From the NCBI GenBank assembly GCA_000310025.1, contig FN648555.1, forward strand, positions 2,978 to 27,326: DNA of 24,349 bases, given 5' to 3'. The stretch is from Ectocarpus siliculosus. Lineage: Eukaryota > Sar > Phaeophyceae > Ectocarpales > Ectocarpaceae. How positions within the stretch are numbered: the stretch's first letter is position 1; every line of letters starts with the position of its first letter. The notes beneath the pieces were generated by a model, which worked only from the letters and a program-made list of their open reading frames with translations, made no database searches and was not told where the DNA came from. Position numbers and translations under genes: made by a program. Positions 11,301-20,300 of this stretch are shown piece by piece.

Positions 11301-14300
11301 ACGACCAGCGGATAGGCAGCAGCAAACGGCACCTTAACGAAACGCGAATGCTTTCATTTTTCAGCGTACCGGGTGCGCACGTAGGGTCAAGTGGTGGCGT
11401 GATTACTAGTCATTGCCTATCGACGAGGATCGTCAGAAAAGCGAAACGAAGAAAAAAATAGAGCGTCGGCACGAAACAACACATCACTGAGCCCCTGCAC
11501 GAAAAGCAATACGAGGCTCCACTCGCTAGGACGTACACGGGTAACGTGTGAATCGCGCGGTTTCGCATGTAGAAAGCCAACAGCTAGGGGAAATCCGCAC
11601 CAACTCAACCATACGAGACCTTCTTCTGCCGGGCTTGGGGTCTGAACCGAAGGACTAAGAGGGTCGACGGCCGATTGCGGAACCGGCGTTTGTACCGGCA
11701 CAGGCGGCTCGGGCACAGGTGGAAGGGTCCGGTCAAACACAGGTGACATAGTCTCCCCAGGCGAAGGGGGGAGGGTTTCCTCTGACATTGGTGCCAGGGA
11801 TGGGGACGGTATGGGTGGGGTCGTTTGAGAAAGGGTAGGTGGCACAGTTGACTCGGGCACAGGTGGAAGGGTGCGGTCAAACACAGGTGACATAGTCTCC
11901 CCAGGCGATGGGGGAAAGGTTTCCTCTGAAGTCGGTGACAGGGTTTGGAATGCTACGGGAGGGGTCGTTTGCAAGAGGGTAGGTGGTACACTTGACTCGG
12001 GCACAGGTGGAAGGGTGCGGTCAAACACAGGTGACATAGTCTCCCCAGGCGATGGGGGGAGGGTTTCCTCTGAAGTCGGTGAGAGGGTTTGGAATGTTGC
12101 GGGAGGGGTCGTTTGCGAGAGGGTAGGTGGCACACTTGACTCGGGCACAGGTGGAAGGGTGCGGTCAATAGGTGACATAGTCTCCCCAGGTGAAGGCTGA
12201 AGCGTTTCCTCTGAATTCGGTGACAGGGTTTGGAATGCTACGGGAGGGGTCGATTGCGAGAGGGTAGGTGGAACAGTTGACTCGGGCACAGGTGGAAGCA
12301 CAGGTGACATAGTCTCCCCAGGTAAAGGCTGAAGCGTTTCCTCTGAATTCGGTGACAGGGTTTGGAATGCTACGGGAGGGGTCGATTGCGAGAGGGTAGG
12401 TGGCACACTTGACTCGGGCACAGGTGGAAGCACAGGTGACATAGTCTCCCCAGGTGAAGGCTGAAGCGTTTCCTCTGAATTCGGTGACAGGGTGTGGAAT
12501 GCTACGGGAGGGGCCGTTCGCGAGAGGGTAGGTGGCACAGTTGACTCGGGCGCAGGTGGAAGGGTCCGGTCAAACACAGGTGACACAGTCTCCCCAGGTG
12601 AAGGCTGAAGGGTTTCCTCTGAAATCGGTGACGGTGTTTGGAACGGAATGGGTGGGGGCCGTTTGCGAGAGGGTAGGGGGCATAGTTGGCTCGGGCACAG
12701 GTGAAAGGGTTTGCGGCGGAGACGGAGATGGCGTGGGTAGTGGCACCACGTCTGCATCCCGCAAACATGATCGACGGCAAACACGACGGACACGACGAAG
12801 GTGAAATATCAGAGACGGGTAAACTATTCGACACTGAAACGTAAGTGACACGGCCACAACTTGACGCAGAGCAAACGTTAATCTAACTCCCTGGCCCATT
12901 TCAGCTGATGAAGACGGCCACTCAAGCTACTCGGTATGAGAGCGAGTTCCAACTGACACCGGCGACAAGTCATCATTTAGCAGTCGGCGCTACACTTTGA
13001 CATGCCTACTTCTGACCACACCCCTCACTACCACCCGCTAGTCACTCACCGCGGGTAGGGGCGGGAGTCAACGGTGCCTGGGTCAACATCGGTCCCGGTG
13101 TTGGCGCCACGAAAGGCGCCGGAGAGGGTGCAGGGCTTCGCCTCCGTGTATCTTACGTAGATAGATTGTTCGTCGGGAGTAGCGACGCGAAAAAGAGTGA
13201 AGCGGGAACACGGCAGTTAGCATCAGTACATTCGGGTCCAAGTCCACAATAGGAAACTGAGGACGGTCCTAAAGCTACTCGGTATGAGAGCGAGTTCCAA
13301 CTGACACCGGCGACAATTCCAACCTCACAGCATTCCGTGCCACACCCTGACATGCTGACACTATTGATCACACACCCCTACCACCGTGGCGCTTGTCACT
13401 CACCGCGGGTAGGGGCTGGGGTCAACGGTGCCTGGGTCAACATCGGTCCCGGTGTTGGCGCCACGAAAGGCGCCGGAGTGGGTGCAGGGCTTCGCCTCCG
13501 TGTATCTTACGTAGATAGATTGTTCGTCGGGAATAGCGACGCGAAAAAGAGTGAAGGGGGAACACGGCAGTTAGCATCAGTACATTCGGGTCCAAGTCCA
13601 CAATAGGAAACTGAGGACGGTCCTAAAGCTACTCGGTATGAGAGCGAGTTCCAACTGACACCGGCGACAAGTCCAACCTCACAGCATTCCGTGCCACACC
13701 CTGACATGCTGACACTATTGATCACACACCCCTACCACCGTGGCGCTTGTCACTCACCGCGGGAAGGGGCTGGGGTCAACGGTGCCTGGGTCAACATCGG
13801 TCCCGGTGTTGGCGCCACGAAAGGCGCCGGAGAGGGTGCAGGGCTTCGCCTCCGTGTATCTTACGTAGATAGATTGTTCGTCGGGAGTAGCGACGCGAAA
13901 AAGAGTGAAGCGGGAACACGGCAGTTAGCATCAGTACATTCGGGTCCAAGTCCACAATAGGAAACTGAGGACGGTCCTAAAGCTACTCGGTATGAGAGCG
14001 AGTTCCAACTGACACCGGCGACAAGTCCAACCTCACAGCATTCCGTGCCACACCCTGACATGCTGACACTATTGATCACACACCCCTACCACCGTGGCGC
14101 TTGTCACTCACCGCGGGTAGGGGCTGGGGTCAACGGTGCCTGGGTCAACATCGGTCCCGGTGTTGGCGCCACGAAAGGCGCCGGAGTGGGTGCAGGGCTT
14201 CGCCTCCGTGTATCTTACGTAGATAGATTGTTCGTCGGGAGTAGCGACGCGAAAAAGAGTGAAGCGGGAACACGGCAGTTAGCATCAGTACATTCGGGTC

Positions 14301-17300
14301 CAAGTCCACAATAGGAAACTGAGGACGGTCCTAAAGCTACTCGGCGGAGAGCGAGTTCCAACTGATACCGGCGACAATTCCAACATCATAGCATTCCGTG
14401 CCACACCCTGACATGCTGATACTACCGATCACCCCCCCACTAGCACCGTGGCGCTTGTCACTCACCGCGGGTAGGGGCGGGGGTCAACGGTGGTTCGGTG
14501 AAGATCGGTCCCGGTGTTGGCGCCACGAAAGGCGCCGGAGAGGGTGCAGGGCTTGGCCTCCGTGTATCTTACGTAGATAGATGGTTCGCCGGGAGTAGCG
14601 ACGTGACAAAGAGTGAAACGAGAACATGGCAGTTAGCATCAGCACACGTCCAAGTCCACAATAGGAAACTAAGGATGGCCCTAAAGCTACTCGGCGGAGA
14701 GCGAGTTCCAACTGACACCGGTGACAAATCCAATCTCATGCCAGTCCGTGCTACACCTAGACATGCTGATACTACTGATCACGCACCCCCTATCACCGTA
14801 GCGCTTGTCACTCACCGCGGGTAGGGGCGGGGGTCAACGGTGGTTCCGTGAAGATCGGTCCCGGTGTTGGCGCCACGAAAGGCGCCGGAGTGGGCGCAGG
14901 GCTTGGCCTCGGTGTGTCTTAGTGATCGATGGTTCGTCGGGGGTGGCGACGTGACGAAGAGTGAGCGAGAACATGACAGTTAGCATGAGTACCTTCGGGT
15001 CCACATCCAACACAGACAACTGTGCCGGGCTAGTACACTGTCCACGTTGAATCATAGGTACAAATCATAACCAGCAACAAGTCCTACTGAGCACATTCAA
15101 CCCATCAAGTGCGACAATCACTCCGTACAATACCTTGTGGGCCGCTACAGAAAACAATTGACTATCCAGCGCAGGAAAATAGCGGACAAAACTGAAGAAG
15201 GTCGGTCACCTTCTACGCAGCATGTGGAATCGTCGCAACCGCCCTCGACACCGCACGTGACTTCACCACCAACCGGAGAAAATCCAGCCGGGCACAACGT
15301 GTCGCCAACATCGTTCAAGTACGAATCGCATGTGTACTCCGGGGCCATCGTGGGCGGTTGTGTGGCATCTGCAACGCAAACAAATGTCAGCATGAGAAAG
15401 GCAGGGAAGGCAAATTACACACTTGACTATCACCAATCCGTCGCCGCAAACGGTGACAAGGAGACCGCGAACGGACACCCAAGTGATCTGACCAATGGAC
15501 ACAATATCCGTTGCAACAACGTGAAGAACAGGGATACAAAATCCGGCAATACCGGCCAGGCACCTTAGCCACACTAGCCATCTCGGGCGTGTTCAGTTTG
15601 ATCCCAACCCCGTTCGGCCAACCCTATCGGATGGACAAACAATGACGGTACACAACAGCCATCCTCACCTTCATCGCAGCACGTCGCCTCGTCGCACTCC
15701 TCTCCGATGCCGCATGACACGCTCTCGGCATTGGCGATAGCACTGAACCCGGATGGACACAGGCTTGCACCGTTCACCGCATCCACGAACGAGTCGCACA
15801 TGAGCTCCACGTCTGGGAAGAATCGCAACAGCGAGACGACGACCAGACACCGCAACGGCATGAGCAACTCGACAAGCATGGAGAGGCTTTCATCAACAAT
15901 GGACAAATCACCCACACCAGTCGTCTCGGGCGGGTTCGGTTTGATTCCAAAACGTTGCCGCCAACGGTATTGGATGGGCAAAACAACGCATCGTACCAAA
16001 CAGCCATGCCCACCTTCATCGCAGCACGTCGCCTCGTCGCACTCCTCTCCGACGCCGCATGAGACGCTCTCAGCATTGGCGATAGCACTGAACCCGGATG
16101 GACACAAGCTTGCACCGCTCGCCGCATCCACGAACGAGTCGCACATGAGCTCCACGTCTGGACAAAACCGCAACAGTGAGACGACAACCACCAGATATCC
16201 CAAACGCGTGAAGGCTTTTGTCGACGTCCGGCGGCACGGTCACACTAGCCATCTCGGGCGGGTTCGGTTCGATTCCAACATCCTTCCGCCAACATTATCG
16301 GATGGGACAAACGATGCATCGTACCAAACAGCCATCCCCACCATCATCGCAGCACGTCGCCTCGTCGCACTCCTCTCCGACGCCGCATGAGACGCCCCCA
16401 GCATTGGCGATAGCACTGAACCCGGATGGACACAAGCTTGCACCGCTCGCCGCATCCACGAACGAGTCGCACATAAGCTCCACGTCTGGACAAAACCGCA
16501 ACAGTGAGACGACAACCACCAGATATCCCAAACGCATGAAGGCTTTTGTCGACGTCCGGCGGCGCGGTCACACTAGCCATCTCGGGCGGGTTCGGTTCGA
16601 TTCCAACATCCTTCCGCCAACATTATCGGATGGGCCAAGCAATGCATCGTAGCCAACAGCCATCCCCACCTTCATCGCAGCACGTCGCCTCGTCACACTC
16701 CTCTCCGATGCCGCACGACACGCTCTCGGCATTGGCGATAGCACTGAACCCGGCTGGACACAGGCTTGCACCGCTCTCCGCATCCACGAGCGAGTCGCAC
16801 ATAAGTTCCACATCTGGACAAAACCGCAACAGTGAGACGACAACCACCAGATATCCCAAACGCGTGAAGGCTTTTGTCGACGTCCGGCGGTCACACAAGC
16901 CATCTCGGGCGGGTTCGGTTTGATGCCAACATCCTTCCGACATTGTCGGATGAGACAAACAACGCATTGTAGCCAACAACCATCCCCACCTTCATCGCAG
17001 CACGTCGCCTCGTCGCACTCCTCTCCGATGCCGCATGACACGCTCTCGGCATTGGCGATAGCACTGAACCCGGATGGACACAGGCTTGCACCGCTCGCCG
17101 CATCCACGAACGAGTCGCACGTGTAGTCGATGGCTTGTGTCGACGCGGATTCACAGATTTTGGGGAGGTGGGGGGTACCCGGCAACAAAAACAGTCAGTT
17201 ACATTTCGACTTCGACGGCGTTGGACACTCTGTCGACAATACCATGTAGCAGCTGGTGTTGTCACCAGTACCATCAAGAAGATGGGTCCATCGTGCATTG

Positions 17301-20300
17301 TGCGTGGTGCGCGTGAACCAAATTAACTTGGCAAGCATGTTGACGTTGCTGTCTTGGGGTCGGTGGATACGCGTCTCTCACGTTGGCAACACGTGTCGTC
17401 GCTGCATTCGGCCATGGAGGAAGAGCTGCTGAGCCTCCTTCCCTCGCCATCGTCATCGTCGTCGCTGTATGCATAGATGTAGCAAGAACCTCCCAGGTTC
17501 GTGGATACGTCGTCACACGGCCAGTCTTCGCATCGTTCCTCGTCTACATCTATTGTCAGAGCACGAGCAACAAGCGCCGGGAACGAGCGGATGTTGAGCG
17601 TTGGCGGCGTGGCATACCTCGTCTACTACTGATACAACGCGATTGAGCGAATCGATCGAATCGGGGAGTACCGTCTGCTCCGCGCGGGAGGGCTACCGGT
17701 GTTGGTGAGAAGCCAAACCCTGACATAGCCGAGACTACCATACACTCACTGACTCGTACCTAACGGCGTATAAAAGAACTTCAACAGGCCTGCTGCAAAT
17801 GTACCAACGATCTTTGTTGTGCGGGTGAAGAACAAAGGCGTTTCGGAAGTGCTCTTCGGAGAGTATCGACTGTCATCTCTGGTGGATTCGCTTTCATTCC
17901 AACATGTTCCCCCCACCGATGCCATTTGCGCCACACAACGCACGGTAATCGACGGCTATCCTCACCTTCTTCGCAGCACGTCGCCTCGTCACACGCTACT
18001 CCGACGCCGCAGGAGATGCTTTCGCTATTGGCAATCGCACGGTACCCGGATGGACACAGGCTTGCACCGCTCTCGGTGCCCACGAACGAGTCGCATGTAT
18101 AGTCGATGACTTGTGTCGACGCCGGAATCCGCAGTTTTGAAGCGATGGGGGGTACGAGGCAACGCAAACGCTCAGCTACAACTTTGACTTAGACCGCGTA
18201 GGAGAACGGGTCGACAAAACCGTGTAGCAACTTGTGTTTTCACGGTATAATCGAGAAGATGGATCAAACGGGCAATGTGCACGCGGTGCGCATCAACCAA
18301 AATGATATTTCGATGTCGGCGGGTACTCGACCCAGCAAGCGTGAGACGCGGTGATGCCAAAGGTCCATGGTGGGAGTGAGGTAGAACTCGTACACATGCG
18401 GTCCCAAGGGCATGGTCCCGTTTCGGTCGGTGAAACCATCAACCAGCACTCTGTCTACATGTACATCCAAAACCTACAAGAAGACTGATTGGCAGGCGGA
18501 GGCAGCATGTCAAATGCTGCGCCTACCGACCGTAGTTATGCAAGGCTGAGTTTCACTTGCTACCCATCCTCCTCCCTCCCGAATTGCGATTCATGTACCT
18601 TAATCCACCCACTCGGCTATCGACACCAGCTGATGAGTCTACGCGTGACGGTTCGTCGATGCGAGCGATGGTTGACTTGACGCTCTTGATCGAACGTTTC
18701 ATCAAACGGTGGGTCTCACACAAGAAAGCACGGACCACAACCTGTCCGAATAGACTGCCGTACAGGCTTCCCGTTTTCGTGCAAAAGTCGATCGTTTTCT
18801 GCACGTGGTACAGTCTACAAAGGTGAGGTTAGTTGGCCATGGTAGTTTCAAAGGGGCAACAACGGGGGAGAGAAAAAATTGGAAACCACACGTCGCGCAG
18901 TAGGGCAGATGGCATCATCGCAAACAGGTGCGCACGTTGCCGTCGCGGAGGTTGTTCAGATGCCATCTGCTGGTTTCTGGATGATTGCATCATGATCAAG
19001 ATTCGGGATACCTGGTTCTGCGTTGAGGAGATCAAAACCAGGGCGATATCTACAGTCTCTTTACGGCTCTCACGTTGACAACACGTGTCGTCGCTGCATT
19101 CGCCCAGAGACGTGGAAGAAGAGCTGCTGAGCCTCCTTCTCTCGCCATCGTCATCGTCGTCGCAAGAACCTTCTAGGTTCGTGGATACATCGTCACACGG
19201 CCAGTCTTCGCATCGTGCCTCCTCTGTTGTCAGAGCACGAGCACCAAACGCCCGGAATGAGCGGGTGTCGAGCATTGGCGGCGTACCTGCACTCCGCAAC
19301 ATATCTCGCCTACTTCTTTGGAGACAATGCAGTTGAACGTATCGATCGAATCAAGGTGTATCGTCTGCTCTGCCCGGGAGGGCTACCGGTTTGGCGAGGT
19401 GCTGAACCCTGACATGGCCGCGACCAGATCAGACTAACTGCCTCGTACCTAACGGGCGATATACAATTTGGACAGGGCTACTGCAAGTGGACCAACGAAC
19501 TCTGTTGTGAGGGCGAGAGTGTTGAAAAACAAAGCAGTGTCACACGTTCTGTTCGGTGGGATAAACTTGGGAGAATATGATTCCAACATCTTCCTCCCAC
19601 CGATGTAGTATGGGCCAAACAACGCACGGTGTAGCCGACAGTCATGCTCACCTTCGCAGCAAGGCGTCACGTCACACTCTACTCCGATGCCGCACGAGAC
19701 GCTTTCGCCAAAGGAAATCGCAACGTACCCGGACGGACATAGGCTTGCACCGCTCTCGGCGTCCACGAACGAGTCGCACGTGTAGTCGATGACTTGTGTC
19801 GACGCCGGAATCCGAAGTTTTCGGGAAGGCGAGGGGTACGCGGCAACAAAAACAGTCAAATACAAGTTTGAGTTCCAAGACGTTAGAAAACGGGTTGACG
19901 AAACCGTGCAATAGCTGTGTTCTCACTGATGTCAGTCAACAATATGGACAAATCGGGGTTTTGCACATGTCGGTGGATATTTGTCTCAACATCCATGAAG
20001 CGCAGTGACGCCGATCGACAACGGTGGGAGATAGGTAGAGCTCGGAGACATACGGTCTGAACGGCACTACCCGTCAGGTTGATGAAACCATCAAACATCA
20101 CTCTGTCGATACGTGCATCAAATATAGACCGATGGGTATGCAGCGGCAGCACGTCATAGCCCCGACCACCAACCGTAGTTGTCGCTACTCAAGCTTGTGG
20201 TTCACTTGTTTATCCATCTCCTCCTCCCCTACATGCATTACTGGTACTGTGACCCGGCCACAATGATGTGGACGGCAGCTGAACAGTCTACGAGTGACTC

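Larger units (their letters stand above)
12920..14935 (-). repeat. Six-copy 354-base tandem array, one exon plus intron per unit
   Basis: Exon starts fall at 13151, 13505, 13859, 14213, 14567 and 14917, that is 354 bases apart except the last (350). Landmarks such as CTACTCGG, the donor GTGAGTGAC and the acceptor region recur in every unit. Units 1-4 (low coordinates) are nearly identical including introns; the two highest units differ by more substitutions. A degraded seventh intron half starts near 12920. Confidence 0.92.
15669..17133 (-). repeat. Tandem array of five A-module exons with introns
   Basis: Five 144-base exons with intervals of 320, 328, 328 and 345 bases between starts. Introns of 176-201 bases are alike, including conserved ATCTCGGGCGGGTTCGG blocks. 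The array is older than the 354-base array, because small indels separate the introns. Confidence 0.88.

Noticed and set aside
10459-11461. Plus-strand frames of 292 and 314 codons over the 135-base repeat, one resembling a hexapeptide beta-helix pattern (VAPGEAVAPGA)
   Set aside because: All frames are open across the repeat. Only the minus frame has phase-matched splice sites on both sides; the 314-codon plus frame lacks an ATG at its start and is not chained to anything.
13153-14314. Repeated 72-codon minus frames and 89-codon plus frames, one per 354-base unit
   Set aside because: They are copies made by the tandem array itself. The minus ones lie in introns and the plus ones run antisense over the 102-base exon.
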